Positions 54,523-64,000 of a stretch of DNA of 64,000 nucleotides are shown here, in pieces. Position 1 is the stretch's first letter, and the number at the start of each line of letters is the position of its first letter. Source of the DNA: Hyphomonas oceanitis SCH89 (GTDB lineage: Bacteria > Pseudomonadota > Alphaproteobacteria > Caulobacterales > Hyphomonadaceae); assembly GCF_000685295.1 (NCBI RefSeq), contig NZ_ARYL01000001.1, forward strand, positions 124,001 through 188,000, written 5' to 3'. Made by a program: the position numbers and the translations under genes. Below the pieces are notes generated by a model. The model worked only from the letters and a program-made list of their open reading frames with translations, did no database searches and was not told the origin of the DNA.

Positions 54523-54679
54523 GATCATTTTCCCCTGATCCGTATGATGGTCCGGCCTGCTCTCTCACAATCAGGTCGGTTGGCGGTCGCTTACGCTCCC
54601 TGCATGACGGATTAGTGACAAGTTTTTGAAGGTTCAACGTAGTGTGCAGTGAATCAGACCATTGGTTTTTGTGCGATGC

Positions 54680-54717
54680 AAAAAAGCCACGCTTTGGGCT
54701 CGCGAAGGGCATGGCTT
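54680..54717 (-). promoter_or_regulatory. Hairpin with T run in the TonB receptor leader
   Basis: On the minus strand AAGCCATGC at 54717-54709 pairs with GCGTGGCTT at 54692-54684 (one G-U pair), followed by six T. It lies about 160 bases before the receptor start, where no upstream minus-strand gene needs a terminator. It could be an attenuator or end an antisense transcript. The rest of 54523-54787 shows no gene. Confidence 0.4.
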
Positions 54718-54787
54718 GCCTGATTTTGGGGCTGTATTAGACGGGCCACGCACTGCATAAGCAGAGAATGTATCAAGGTGAGACCAC

Positions 54788-56368
54788 ATGGCAGGGCTGA
54801 GTCGCGAATCGGATTCCACCTATTGGCGCACTGTGGTCTTCGGCCTTGGATTGCTCCTTGTGCTGCGGGTCGGCTTCCTGCTCGTGTCACCGCTGAACCT
54901 CTATGCCGATGAAGCCCAGTACTGGCGATGGGGCGAAACGCTGGACTGGGGCTATTATTCCAAGCCGCCGATGATTGCCTGGGTGATACATGGCGTGACG
55001 GCACTGATGGGGAATGGCGAATGGGCCGTGCGGCTCGCAGCGCCCTTCCTTCATACGGCAGGGGCCATCTTCCTCTTCCTGCTCGGCCGCGCTGTTTATG
55101 ATGCCCGCACGGGCATGTATGCCGCCTTCCTCTATGCCCTGATGCCGGCGGTGATCCTCTCATCGGCCGTTATCTCGACCGATGGCGTGCTGATGCCGTT
55201 CTGGTGCGCGGCGCTCTATGCACTCTGGCGACTGCGCAGCGGCGACGGACGCTGGGTCAGCGCCGTGGGCCTCGGCATGGCCGTGGGCGCGGGCTTCCTG
55301 TCAAAATATGCGATGCTCTACTTTATCATCGGGATCGCGCTGGCGCTCGTGCTGGACCGGGAGACGCGCCGGGCTCTGCTGTCATGGCGTGGCCTCCTTG
55401 CGCTACTGGTCGCAGCTGCAATCTTCGCGCCGCATATCGCGTGGAACGCCGCGAATGATTTCAAGACGGTCAGCCACACCGTCGACAATGCGAATCTGGG
55501 CGGCGAGCTGTTCCATCCCGACCACGCGCTGACCTTTCTGGCCGACCAGATGGGCGTGTTCGGCCCGATCAGCCTGATCGCGTTCGTCATCGGCCTGTGT
55601 GCCATGCGCAAAGCGGGCGATGAGGTGAAGCCGCGCGACCGCTGGCTGCTCTGCTTCGTTCTCCCCGTGCTGGTCATCATTCTCGTGCAGGCCGTGCTGT
55701 CGCGGGCGAACGCCAATTGGGCGGCAACCGCCTGGCCGGCAGCGAGCGTACTGGTCGCGGCCTGGCTGATCCGGATGGCACCGACGGGCGTGCGCTGGCT
55801 GTGGGCCAGCCTTGCGCTGCATGCGGCCCTTGGCGTGATGTTCGTGACGGTTCCCCTGCTGCCTGCCTCGGCAGCCTCAGAGGCCGGCTTCGACAATGAG
55901 CTGAAGCGCACGCGGGGATGGGACACGGCGTCGAGGGCCGTGTTTCAGAAGGCGGCCGAGATTGGCGCGACATCCGTTCTGGTCGACGAACGCGAGGTCT
56001 GGCACGGGCTCGACTATTATGCCCGGGAGCGCACGCTGCCGCTGATCTCGTGGCGCCGCTATGGCGTGCCGAAAAGCTTTTCCGAAACGGTGGCCATGGC
56101 GCCGCCGCTGGATGAGAAAGTGCTGGTCGTTTCACTGCATGCCGACATGCGACCCATGATGCGTAGCGACTTCAAGACGCTCGAGAATGCCGGAGACATC
56201 ATTATCCCACTCGGCAAACGCCGGAATGGGTGCGCGCTGGAGCGTCGCTTTCATCTCTATATTGCATCAGGCTTTGCGCCGGAGCGCCACGACGATGCTT
56301 GGGAAGCGCGGCATGACGGGCTGACGGAGTTCAAGACCCCGCCCTGCCCCGCACCAAAGGATCAGTGA
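54788..56368 (+). CDS. GT39-family membrane glycosyltransferase
   Basis: A 526-residue GT-C membrane enzyme with about ten helices. The first periplasmic loop has LYADEAQYWRWGETLDWGYYSKPPMIAW near residues 36-63 with the DE motif of dolichyl-phosphate-mannose-protein mannosyltransferases and ArnT. A soluble C-terminal domain starts near residue 370 (TSVLVDEREVWHGLDYYARE). It would transfer a sugar from a polyprenyl-phosphate donor to a lipid or protein. AAGGTGAGA precedes the start. The 3' end overlaps msrA by seven bases, tail to tail. Confidence 0.93.
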   Translation: MAGLSRESDSTYWRTVVFGLGLLLVLRVGFLLVSPLNLYADEAQYWRWGETLDWGYYSKPPMIAWVIHGVTALMGNGEWAVRLAAPFLHTAGAIFLFLLGRAVYDARTGMYAAFLYALMPAVILSSAVISTDGVLMPFWCAALYALWRLRSGDGRWVSAVGLGMAVGAGFLSKYAMLYFIIGIALALVLDRETRRALLSWRGLLALLVAAAIFAPHIAWNAANDFKTVSHTVDNANLGGELFHPDHALTFLADQMGVFGPISLIAFVIGLCAMRKAGDEVKPRDRWLLCFVLPVLVIILVQAVLSRANANWAATAWPAASVLVAAWLIRMAPTGVRWLWASLALHAALGVMFVTVPLLPASAASEAGFDNELKRTRGWDTASRAVFQKAAEIGATSVLVDEREVWHGLDYYARERTLPLISWRRYGVPKSFSETVAMAPPLDEKVLVVSLHADMRPMMRSDFKTLENAGDIIIPLGKRRNGCALERRFHLYIASGFAPERHDDAWEARHDGLTEFKTPPCPAPKDQ

Positions 56369-57006
56369 CCGGTGGCCTCGTCGCCCCAGAGTTCCTTCAC
56401 GCGCGCATCCCGGCCACACGCGGCGCGGTAGTAGCGATACTTGAGCGGGTTCTTCTGGTAATAATCCTGATGATAGTCTTCGGCTGGCCAGAACGTGTCG
56501 GCATTGATGACTTTCGTCACGACCGGGGACGGCAGCACACCTGAGACATCAGAAATATCGGCTTCAGCTGTTGCGCGCTCGTCGGGCGTTGAGACGAAGA
56601 TGGCGCTGCGATAGCTCTCGCCCTTGTCGCAGAACTGGCCGTCAGCGTCCGTCGGGTCGATATGGTGCAGGAAATAAGTCACGAGCTGGTTATAGCTGAC
56701 CACGTCGGGGTCATAGGTGACCTTTACCGACTCATAATGGCCCGTGTCTTCATGGCTGACCTGCTTGTAGGTCGGGTTGGCCACATGGCCACCCGTATAG
56801 CCCGAAACCGTCTCGATGACGCCGTCCACCTTGTCGAAATCGGATTCGACGCACCAGAAGCATCCGCCGGCAAAAACGGCCGAGGACATATGCTTGGGTG
56901 CTTCACTGGCGGGCTTGTCTTCGGCGCCTGCGCTCGAAATGAACGCAAGGCTTGTCGCGGCAACACCGGCGACGATGGCAATGAAGGGGGCTGAACGAAT
57001 ACGCAT
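56362..57006 (-). CDS. msrA: Peptide-methionine (S)-S-oxide reductase, exported
   Basis: A 214-residue MsrA that repairs oxidised methionine. An N-terminal signal peptide (FIAIVAGVAATSLAFISSAGA) suggests periplasmic action. The active-site motif is GGCFWCVES with catalytic Cys49 and Cys52, followed by GVIETVSGYTGGHVANPTYKQV. Further block YHHIDP is seen as FLHHIDPTDADGQF. The start at 57006 gives the signal peptide; a longer in-frame ATG at 57060 also exists. It is isolated between the GT39 and pbpC genes. Confidence 0.93.
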   Translation of the reverse strand: MRIRSAPFIAIVAGVAATSLAFISSAGAEDKPASEAPKHMSSAVFAGGCFWCVESDFDKVDGVIETVSGYTGGHVANPTYKQVSHEDTGHYESVKVTYDPDVVSYNQLVTYFLHHIDPTDADGQFCDKGESYRSAIFVSTPDERATAEADISDVSGVLPSPVVTKVINADTFWPAEDYHQDYYQKNPLKYRYYRAACGRDARVKELWGDEATGH

Positions 57007-57164
57007 GGCAAACTCTTGAATTCTACGGACGGCGGACAAATGCTCCGTCTGCAGCGACATATGGGATGAGCCCCGCTATCGAAAAGACAGCAATCGCAGA
57101 CTTAACGGATTTGTGTTGCCCCCGTGTTGTCGCGGCGTGTCAAAAATGGGGCAATGCCGTGTTT

Positions 57165-59222
57165 TTAGGCAGGCCCGGTCAGCACCCTGACCCGCACACG
57201 ACTGGCACGACCTGCAGCATCCACTGCAGTAACCGTGTAAAAGCCCTCGCGCGTCGGTGACCAGACCGGGGCACCGGCGTCGTCGATGTCGCAGGGCGCA
57301 CCATCAACATACCAGGAAAGATGCCCTTCCCCGCGACCGGCCAGAACGAAGCCACGCGCCTGTTTGCCATCGACCGTGCCTGCCCAGAGTTCCGCCTCGC
57401 TTGGCGGAAAAAGGATCTGCGGCGGGGCCGTTGCAGCAAAGTCGCGGATGGCGCCCTTGGATTTCAACCGCTTCTCGCTGGTTAGCCGTCCGCGTGCCTC
57501 GCCTGTGTCGCGCAGGTGATGCGCGGCGCGGTCGGCAATTTCGAACAGGATCGGCAGCGCGGCGTCGCCACCTGTCACGCCCGGTCGGGGGGCGCCATCT
57601 GCGCGGCCCATCCAGGCAATGATGGCAAGATCGCCCGCCACACCCGCCGCCCAGGCATCGCGGTAGCCATAGGATGTGCCCGTCTTGAAGGCGATCTGCG
57701 GCGCATTCTCGGTAAGGCGGCCCGGCACACGGCCCGCCGGTGTTGGACCGTTTTGCAGGATGCGGAGAATCTCGTCCGCGCTCGCTTCGCCGATCAGGCG
57801 CTGTCCGGGCTGGTCATGAACGGCGGCTTCCTCATCGGCACGCCAGACCAGCGGCTTGGCGATTCCCTTGTCGCCGAGCGCAGAATAGAGAACGGCCAGT
57901 TCGCGCGCCGTCAGGCCCGCCCCGCCAAGCGCAATGGCAAGGCCCGCCTGATGGCTGGCTGACCCGGCAATGCGCGGGCTCGCCCCCGCCAGCGTCAATT
58001 GCGAGACAAAGCGATCCGGCCCAACCTTGTCGAGCATCATGACGGCGGGCACGTTCAGCGAGTGCTGCAGGGCATCCGACACACGAACATCGCCGCGAAA
58101 CATGCGGTCGAAGTTCTCCGGCTGGTAGGCGGCAAAGCGGCGCGGCAGGTCCGAGATCAGCGTGTCGGGCGCAGCAGAGCCATCATCGAACGCCATCGCA
58201 TAAATAAAGGGCTTCAGGGTCGAGCCCGGCGAGCGCGCCTGCGCCGTGAGATCGAGCCAGCCGCCCGGGCGCTCGCGCGATGCAGAACCCGCAATGGCCC
58301 GCACGGCGCGTGTGGGAATGTGCACGACCAGTGCTGCGACCTGAACATCGGCGCCTGCCGCCTCGGCCTGCGTCAGCGCGATGCGCTCGACTTCCGCCTG
58401 CAGGCCCGCATCGAGTGTCGAGCGAACATCGCCGCGCGGCCCGCTGGCGAGCGCTTTGGCGGCGCCATGCCAGGCGCGGTCCGGAAAATCCCGCCGACGG
58501 CCCGGCACACCGGAGGCCGCCACATCCGCCACATCATCAGCAGAGAAGACGCCATACATGGCGAGCTTCCTGGCGACCCAGTCACGCGCCTTCGCGGCTT
58601 GCTCGGGGCGCCGATCAGGCCGCCGTGCCTCAGGCGACTGCGGCAAGGCAATCAGAAGTGCAATCTCGTCATCGGTCAGCCGGTCGGCCTCGTGCCCGAA
58701 ATAGCTCCAGCTGGCCGCGCGCACGCCTTCTAGGTTTCCGCCATACGGTGTGAGCGTGAGGTAAAGCGCGAGGATTTCGTCTTTCGACAAGCGCCGCTCA
58801 ATCTGGTGCGCACGGACAATCTCGATCAGCTTGGAGCCGATATTGCGCCGCCTCGGCTCCAGCATCCGCGCCGTCTGCATGGTGATCGTCGAACCGCCAG
58901 AGACAACCCGGCCCGAAAGCGCAGAGTCCACCGCCGCGCGGACCATGCCTGTCCAGTCAGTGCCATGGTGCTGGCGGAAGCGCTTGTCTTCAACGCGGAT
59001 CAGCGCCTCGATGAATTCCGGGTCTATCTTGTCGAGATCGCCATGGAAACGCCAGCGGCCGTCATTGGTCGGGAAGGCGCGCAGGGGTTTCCCGGCGCGG
59101 TCCGTGACAAGGGCCGAGATCTCCCCTGCCCGCTCCAGCGGCGGCGGCAGCAGGGCATCCAGCGCGAAAGCCGCGCCGACAAGCAGGGCAAACCCGGCAA
59201 GAAGGCGCCTGCCTGGCCCCAT
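57165..59222 (-). CDS. pbpC: Penicillin-binding protein 1C
   Basis: A 685-residue bifunctional peptidoglycan synthase. A single N-terminal membrane helix precedes a GT51 transglycosylase (catalytic EDKRFRQHHGTDW near residue 77, then GGSTITMQTARML). The transpeptidase has SxxK in SPGSTLKPFIYA near residue 330 and KTGTSYGYRDAWAAG near residue 525. A C-terminal BiPBP_C domain ends in VTAVDAAGRASRVRV. It is four bases downstream of the alpha-2-macroglobulin gene, the conserved PbpC-YfhM pair in which the protease inhibitor may protect the envelope when repair of the wall is needed. Confidence 0.97.
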   Translation of the reverse strand: MGPGRRLLAGFALLVGAAFALDALLPPPLERAGEISALVTDRAGKPLRAFPTNDGRWRFHGDLDKIDPEFIEALIRVEDKRFRQHHGTDWTGMVRAAVDSALSGRVVSGGSTITMQTARMLEPRRRNIGSKLIEIVRAHQIERRLSKDEILALYLTLTPYGGNLEGVRAASWSYFGHEADRLTDDEIALLIALPQSPEARRPDRRPEQAAKARDWVARKLAMYGVFSADDVADVAASGVPGRRRDFPDRAWHGAAKALASGPRGDVRSTLDAGLQAEVERIALTQAEAAGADVQVAALVVHIPTRAVRAIAGSASRERPGGWLDLTAQARSPGSTLKPFIYAMAFDDGSAAPDTLISDLPRRFAAYQPENFDRMFRGDVRVSDALQHSLNVPAVMMLDKVGPDRFVSQLTLAGASPRIAGSASHQAGLAIALGGAGLTARELAVLYSALGDKGIAKPLVWRADEEAAVHDQPGQRLIGEASADEILRILQNGPTPAGRVPGRLTENAPQIAFKTGTSYGYRDAWAAGVAGDLAIIAWMGRADGAPRPGVTGGDAALPILFEIADRAAHHLRDTGEARGRLTSEKRLKSKGAIRDFAATAPPQILFPPSEAELWAGTVDGKQARGFVLAGRGEGHLSWYVDGAPCDIDDAGAPVWSPTREGFYTVTAVDAAGRASRVRVRVLTGPA

Positions 59223-59226
59223 CAGC

Positions 59227-62200
59227 CTACTTGCCTCCCGCCGCAGTTCCGGTGCTGCCCGTGATGGTCACACGGCCAGGGGCCGAGCGGGCATAGACAC
59301 TGGGCCGGTACATGTCCTCGACCACCACGCCCGGCATTGCAAAGTCGCCCGGCGTTACCGCCCGCACGACATACGCCACCGTCAATGGCTCGCCATAGAC
59401 ATCCAGCGCCGCGACATAGCGGTCATCCTGTGCCTGTTGCGTCTGGGCATAGGCAAGATCGCCGAGGAAGGCGAACGCACCGGATGTTTCGCCCTCGCGG
59501 CGGCCATCGGCGGGACGCAGCACGGTCTCGATCTCGAAACCGGCTGGCAGCAAGTCTGCCACAATCACCGGGTTGAGCCGGTTTTCCTGCGGCGTGACCG
59601 AGACACGCACGACCAGCTGGTCGCCCTGCTTGACGCGGGAGAGGTCCACCTTGCCACCGGTCATCGTGTAGAAGGTCTTGTCCGTCTTCAGCTTGGACGA
59701 AGCCGCAGGCGGGGCCTTTTCAGGGGCGCCGGTGACCAGCACGGTGCGGAACATCGGCGCCTTGCCTTCCAGCTTGAACTTGACGCCGGAAGCGACCTGG
59801 GCTTCCGAGACGAGGTATTGGCGCTCGTCATCATTGCCGCGACCGAGGCCTTCGACCATCAGGCGGAACGCGTTCTCGCCCTTGTTGAAGTCATTGACGG
59901 CCAGCAGCGTGAACGCCTTTTCCTGCGTGGTCATGGCATCGGCTTCCGGCACGTCCTTGCCGAGACGTTCGGCGAGGCGAGCCACAAGCTCTGTCATGTC
60001 GGCTTCACTGGCGAGAGCCATCACACCGGCCAGATCGCGCAGCGGCGTCTGGTAATAGTCGCCGGTATTGTCGTAGCCGAGCGCTTTCTCAGCCGATTCA
60101 AAGGCCGAGGTCGCGCGGGACCGGTCGCCCATAAAGGCCAGGCCGGCACCGATCTGGGCACGCGCGAGCGGGCTGTCGATGTTCGACAATTCGCGGTCAT
60201 GCAGGTAGCGGAGGCGCGAGATATCCGCCTCCCCTGCTTTGGCCAGAACATAGAGCGAGTAGGCCGCTGAGCGGAACATCATCTGTTCCTGCGTGTCGTT
60301 GGAATAACGGCTCTCATAGACGTCCGTGTCATAGCCATAGACGCGCCATTGGTCGCCGGTCGAGATCGCGCGAAGGGCGCCATAGGCCCGGTCGAGCGCT
60401 TCATCCGGCACATTATAACCGGCCGCTTTCGCGCGATAGATAAAGTCCGTCGCATAGGCCCCGAGCCATGGCGATGCATACCCATCGCCTTCGCGCCAGA
60501 GCCCGAAGGCGCCTTCAGCCCCCTGACGGTTGAGGATCGTATTGACGGCGGTCTGCACCCGGTCACGCGCATTGTCGCGCGAGCCCTTGGCCCCCATTGC
60601 GACCAGTTGCTCGGAATAGAGCAGCGGCATCGCGCGGCTGACCGTCTGTTCGGTACAGCCATAGGGATAGCGATCGAGCGAGGCATAGAGCGTCGCCGGG
60701 TCGACCGGGATGCTCGAGAAGCCAACCGTGACATCCGCTGATCCCGGCACATAGCCAGCCAGCAGTTTCGGATCGATCGAATATTGCTGGCCCGGCTGCA
60801 TGAGCGCGCTCGTCGAGCGTGTCTCCGGCAGGTAGGGCGAGCGGGTCTGGATGTCATAGGTGTGCTGGACAGAATACTTGTCCGGGCCGGTCACGGCGAT
60901 GCGCACCTGCGAAATGCCTTCACTCTTGGCTTCCACACGGACGGGGGCGTCAGAGCGCTTGCCCGTCTGCAAGGTCCGCGTGAGGCGGCTTTCAGCCACT
61001 TCGATCGGACCTGCACTGGATATCTCGGCGGTGAACTCGCCGGCGGGCAGTTCGACATTGTCGATGCTGGCGGTGAGGTAGGCTTCGTCACCGGGCGCCA
61101 TGAAACGCGGCAAGATGAGATCGGATGGTGCCGCGTCGCGGACGGTCATCTTGGCGTCGCCCTGCCCAAGGCCGGTCTTCGACCAGGCCACGGCCATGAT
61201 ACGCAGCTCGCCATTGAAGTCTGGTATGTCAAAGCGGACTTTCGCTTTGCCGGAACGGCCAACATCGACGAGGCCTGAGAAGAGCGCAACGGACTTGGTT
61301 GGCACAACGGTCAGGCCTTCGCCGCCGAGCTGGTCACCACCGGTGCGCACTTCGGCAGGCAGGCCCATGTTCGGATCGAGCAGGCGACCGTAATCGTCAT
61401 ACTGTTCCACGCCGAGCGCCTTCTGGCCGTAATAATAGGCGACCGGGTCCGGGCTCTTGAACTTGGTGAGCTGGAGAATGCCTTCGTCGACGGCCGCGAG
61501 CGTCAGGTAGACAGGCTCACGCGGGCCACCGCCGAAATCGACCTCGATAACCTGTTCGCCGCGCGGACGGGCCACTTTCGGGGCATTCACGGTCAGCTTG
61601 AAGGTGCGCGCATCCATGTTGACGGGCACGTGCGCCACGCCGACAGCGCGGCGCGGCTTGGCCTGAAGCACAGGGTCACGCTCTGTATAGACGTTGACCA
61701 TGACATAGGCGCCTTCGCCCCATTCCTCGGTCACTGGCAGGGACACGCGTGTGCCGCCAGCCGTCACATTGAGGTTCTGGACTGAAAGGACCCGGTCTGT
61801 CGCGACCACGATCTGGGCTTGCCCGTCATAGGGCGGGATGATGGTGATCTCGGCTGTCTGACCGGGCGTTGGTGAGCGTTCCGGGCCCATGACACGGACA
61901 CGGTCAGGTGCTTCGACGCCATCGTCGGAGACACGTCCGCCCCAGCCGACATAGAAATCGTCGCTGGCAGCTGCGCCGACATTGACGCCCTCGGCCTCGA
62001 CGACGAGTTCATGGCTGCCCCATTCGAGGCCGCTGACCTTGATTTCGGCTGTGCCGCCCGCAGTTGTCGAGACAACACCTTCATTCACCTTGGTCACGGT
62101 GCGCGACCGGCGCCAGCGCCACTCGTCGCCGTCGCGATACCAGTCATAATGATAGTCGATCGCCAGCATTTTCCAGGCGAGGCGCTGGGCCACAGCGGCG

Positions 62201-64000
62201 CCATCGGAATTGACCGCAACAACCTGATAGACCGTGTCACCGCCCTCTTCGACGGAGTCATCGAAGCCGGGTTTGAGACCAATATAAAGGCTTTCCGGGC
62301 GATACGGGATCCGCACGCTGTCTGTCACCGCGCGGCCACCGGGCTCCAGAACGCTGACGACCGTATTGATCCGCAGCGGACGGCCTGCATTGCTGCCGGC
62401 ATTGCCGGGCGCAACCCGCACCGTCGCGGCCCCTGCCCCGTCCGTTGTCTGGTCGGGCAGTTCGATGATGCGCTCCTCAAATGTCGCGTCAAAGCGACCG
62501 AAGGCAAACCCGTCAAAGGCGGGGAAAGGTTTTGGCTGCGGCTCAAGCCGCGCTTCGGCCTTCACCGTCAGGCCAGCGCCGGGCGCGCCATAGAGGAAGC
62601 GCGAGGCGACGCTGATTTCGCGCGTGCCGCCAAGTTTCATCGCCGTCTTGTCGTCGGCCTTCAGGTCAACCGCGATACGCTGGGGAACGAAGTCCTCCAC
62701 CGCAAAGGTGGCCGCGCCAGACGTTTCCGCCAAGCCGTCAATCTCGATGGCTGCGCGCCACTGGCCGCGCGAGGCGCCCTTGGGCAGCTCGAAACTGTCG
62801 AGGACGGCACCGGAATCAGGCGCATCAAAACGCACCTTTTCCGCGACCAGCCCGTTCGGGCGATAGATCACCAGATTACCGGCACGCTTCTCGACCTGGC
62901 GTCCCGCACGGTCGCGCAGCAGTGCCGAAATCTCAACCGTCTCACCAGGGCGATAGATGCCGCGCTCGGTATAGACATAGGCGTCAACGATGCCCGGCGT
63001 GCGGCGCCCGCCGGCAACATGTTCGGACAGGTCGACCGGCGCGCGCGCCAGGTCCAGCGCCGCGAGTTCGCCCTTGGCGCTATAGGCCAGGATCATTTTC
63101 GGGGCGAGATTGCCGGCGCCATTGATCAGCGGCCCATCAAAGGCAACACGGCCCTGCTCATTGGAGCGCGTCTCGGCGAGGATTTCATTGTTCATCGCCA
63201 CAAGCTGAACCGTCGTGTCCGGCACGGGCTTGCCGTCCTGCAGCGAGCGCAGGGTGACATCGAGGCCATCCTCGCCCTGATAGGCGGTGATCGCCAGATC
63301 AGTCAGCATGATCCAGCGACTGGACGAGGCTGGCGGGCCTTCCTGAGGATCAAGCTTGGCCGCGTCCTCAATGCGCACATAATAGGCGCCGGGCTCCATC
63401 GTGCCGATCACGTCCTGCAACGGGAAGACCGAGATCACCGGCGCATTCTGTTCGGCCGTAATCTCCATTGTCCCGGACCAAAGCTCGGTTTCAACTTCGC
63501 TCGGGCTGTCTTCGCCCCAGGAATAGGAATAACGGCCCTGCGCCGTGGTTTCGCCTTGCGTGATGCTCTTGAAGGCGAGCGCACGGTCATTGATGCGTGA
63601 GACCTTTATGGTCACCTTGTCTACATTGACGGTCTCGATTGGCAGGCCGTCAGCATCCTCGCGCGGCAGGATCACACCTGCGCCCTTGAAGCCGACATAA
63701 GGCGGCCGGTCGGCAAAATCGATCGGCACGCTCTCTTCACGCTTCAGCGTGCGCCCGTCAGCGGAAGGTAGGCCGGACAGGATGGTCGCCGTGCGGCTGG
63801 TGCCGAAGGTCAGGCCACCAATGCACAGTTCGCGTCCCTCGACGCTAAGCGCAGGCCGGAAGGCCGGGCGGAATTCAACATAGGGCGAATAGTCGGCCTT
63901 GGGGTCGAGCGCAGCGGAGAAGACGAGACAGGCGAGCGGCTGCTCACCCGAGGTGTCGATGCGATAGCGAAAATAGGAGAATTCCTGCTCCTGCGCAGCG
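59227..64000 (-). CDS. Bacterial alpha-2-macroglobulin (YfhM-type), 5' end beyond window
   Basis: At least 1590 residues of a large periplasmic protease trap; the frame is still open at 64000, so the start lies outside. The thioester motif Cys-Thr-Glu-Gln in YPYGCTEQTVSRAMP is at about 60640-60660, followed by the helical thioester domain (LYSEQLVAMG, AFGLWREGDGYASPWLGAYATDF). MG domains form the N-terminal half, including VYTERGIYRPGETVEISALLRD. It binds attacking proteases covalently. pbpC follows at four bases, so the pair is cotranscribed. The stop is at 59227. Confidence 0.95.
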   Translation of the reverse strand, partial: AAQEQEFSYFRYRIDTSGEQPLACLVFSAALDPKADYSPYVEFRPAFRPALSVEGRELCIGGLTFGTSRTATILSGLPSADGRTLKREESVPIDFADRPPYVGFKGAGVILPREDADGLPIETVNVDKVTIKVSRINDRALAFKSITQGETTAQGRYSYSWGEDSPSEVETELWSGTMEITAEQNAPVISVFPLQDVIGTMEPGAYYVRIEDAAKLDPQEGPPASSSRWIMLTDLAITAYQGEDGLDVTLRSLQDGKPVPDTTVQLVAMNNEILAETRSNEQGRVAFDGPLINGAGNLAPKMILAYSAKGELAALDLARAPVDLSEHVAGGRRTPGIVDAYVYTERGIYRPGETVEISALLRDRAGRQVEKRAGNLVIYRPNGLVAEKVRFDAPDSGAVLDSFELPKGASRGQWRAAIEIDGLAETSGAATFAVEDFVPQRIAVDLKADDKTAMKLGGTREISVASRFLYGAPGAGLTVKAEARLEPQPKPFPAFDGFAFGRFDATFEERIIELPDQTTDGAGAATVRVAPGNAGSNAGRPLRINTVVSVLEPGGRAVTDSVRIPYRPESLYIGLKPGFDDSVEEGGDTVYQVVAVNSDGAAVAQRLAWKMLAIDYHYDWYRDGDEWRWRRSRTVTKVNEGVVSTTAGGTAEIKVSGLEWGSHELVVEAEGVNVGAAASDDFYVGWGGRVSDDGVEAPDRVRVMGPERSPTPGQTAEITIIPPYDGQAQIVVATDRVLSVQNLNVTAGGTRVSLPVTEEWGEGAYVMVNVYTERDPVLQAKPRRAVGVAHVPVNMDARTFKLTVNAPKVARPRGEQVIEVDFGGGPREPVYLTLAAVDEGILQLTKFKSPDPVAYYYGQKALGVEQYDDYGRLLDPNMGLPAEVRTGGDQLGGEGLTVVPTKSVALFSGLVDVGRSGKAKVRFDIPDFNGELRIMAVAWSKTGLGQGDAKMTVRDAAPSDLILPRFMAPGDEAYLTASIDNVELPAGEFTAEISSAGPIEVAESRLTRTLQTGKRSDAPVRVEAKSEGISQVRIAVTGPDKYSVQHTYDIQTRSPYLPETRSTSALMQPGQQYSIDPKLLAGYVPGSADVTVGFSSIPVDPATLYASLDRYPYGCTEQTVSRAMPLLYSEQLVAMGAKGSRDNARDRVQTAVNTILNRQGAEGAFGLWREGDGYASPWLGAYATDFIYRAKAAGYNVPDEALDRAYGALRAISTGDQWRVYGYDTDVYESRYSNDTQEQMMFRSAAYSLYVLAKAGEADISRLRYLHDRELSNIDSPLARAQIGAGLAFMGDRSRATSAFESAEKALGYDNTGDYYQTPLRDLAGVMALASEADMTELVARLAERLGKDVPEADAMTTQEKAFTLLAVNDFNKGENAFRLMVEGLGRGNDDERQYLVSEAQVASGVKFKLEGKAPMFRTVLVTGAPEKAPPAASSKLKTDKTFYTMTGGKVDLSRVKQGDQLVVRVSVTPQENRLNPVIVADLLPAGFEIETVLRPADGRREGETSGAFAFLGDLAYAQTQQAQDDRYVAALDVYGEPLTVAYVVRAVTPGDFAMPGVVVEDMYRPSVYARSAPGRVTITGSTGTAAGGK

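Noticed and set aside
62011-63600. 529-codon open frame opposite the alpha-2-macroglobulin
   Set aside because: Antisense shadow of a well-recognised gene.

Overview
The window is a chromosomal segment of a GC-rich alphaproteobacterium. Gene content and style point to the Hyphomonadaceae or a close relative, but this is inferred from family knowledge and not from a database comparison. Supporting signs are the ligase-associated exonuclease and ATP-dependent ligase, the greA/ELM1-family pair, an Oar-like TonB receptor, perfect matches to the alphaproteobacterial general-stress (EcfG-type) promoter GGAAC-N16/17-CGTT, and many small secreted lipoproteins. I see no rRNA, tRNA, CRISPR array, prophage or intact insertion sequence.

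Layout. 1-7 kb: metallo-hydrolase, stress-promoter lipoprotein, SnoaL-like protein, carB, greA and an ELM1-family protein. 7-13.4 kb: a patched accessory stretch with a truncated Lhr-type helicase remnant ending at a hairpin repeat, a serine hydrolase, two tandem paralogous lipoproteins, a decayed second copy of the hydrolase 5' end, and one low-GC transglutaminase-like/TPR lipoprotein. 13.4-20.1 kb: Hsp70-family protein, ligase-associated exonuclease, lipoprotein protease, GST, ATP-dependent DNA ligase, and an HU protein with a long Ala/Lys/Pro N-terminal tail. 20.2-25 kb: membrane proteins, with two MscS-type channels flanking arsM. 25-35.4 kb: DUF2147, an SDR, YbaY-META and MliC-like lipoproteins, EamA transporter, quinone reductase, HSL-type esterase, TetR regulator, M23 peptidase, flavin monooxygenase and two overlapping thioesterases. 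35.4-40.8 kb: a repeat-damaged small gene, a disrupted serine hydrolase, a GT-C-like membrane protein and small envelope proteins. 40.8-51.2 kb: putA, a glycosyltransferase, DUF3008 protein, pstS, ornithine decarboxylase, murI, a phasin-like protein, aguB and aguA. 51.3-64 kb: a TonB-dependent receptor with an apparent frameshift, GT39 glycosyltransferase, msrA, pbpC and an alpha-2-macroglobulin gene running off the right edge.

How the genes work together. Putrescine can be made by two routes encoded within 5 kb: ornithine decarboxylase, and agmatine via AguA plus AguB. Cell-envelope defence is a second theme: pbpC with the thioester alpha-2-macroglobulin, MliC-like lysozyme inhibitor, M23 peptidase, MscS channels and MsrA. 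A DNA-repair theme is present but broken up: exonuclease and ligase are 2 kb apart, and only the N-terminus of the partner helicase family is seen, about 7.5 kb away. I found no convincing wholly new multi-gene system. The most unusual spots are the 7-13.4 kb patchwork, the HU fusion, the three stress-promoter sites and the damaged genes at 36 and 54 kb.
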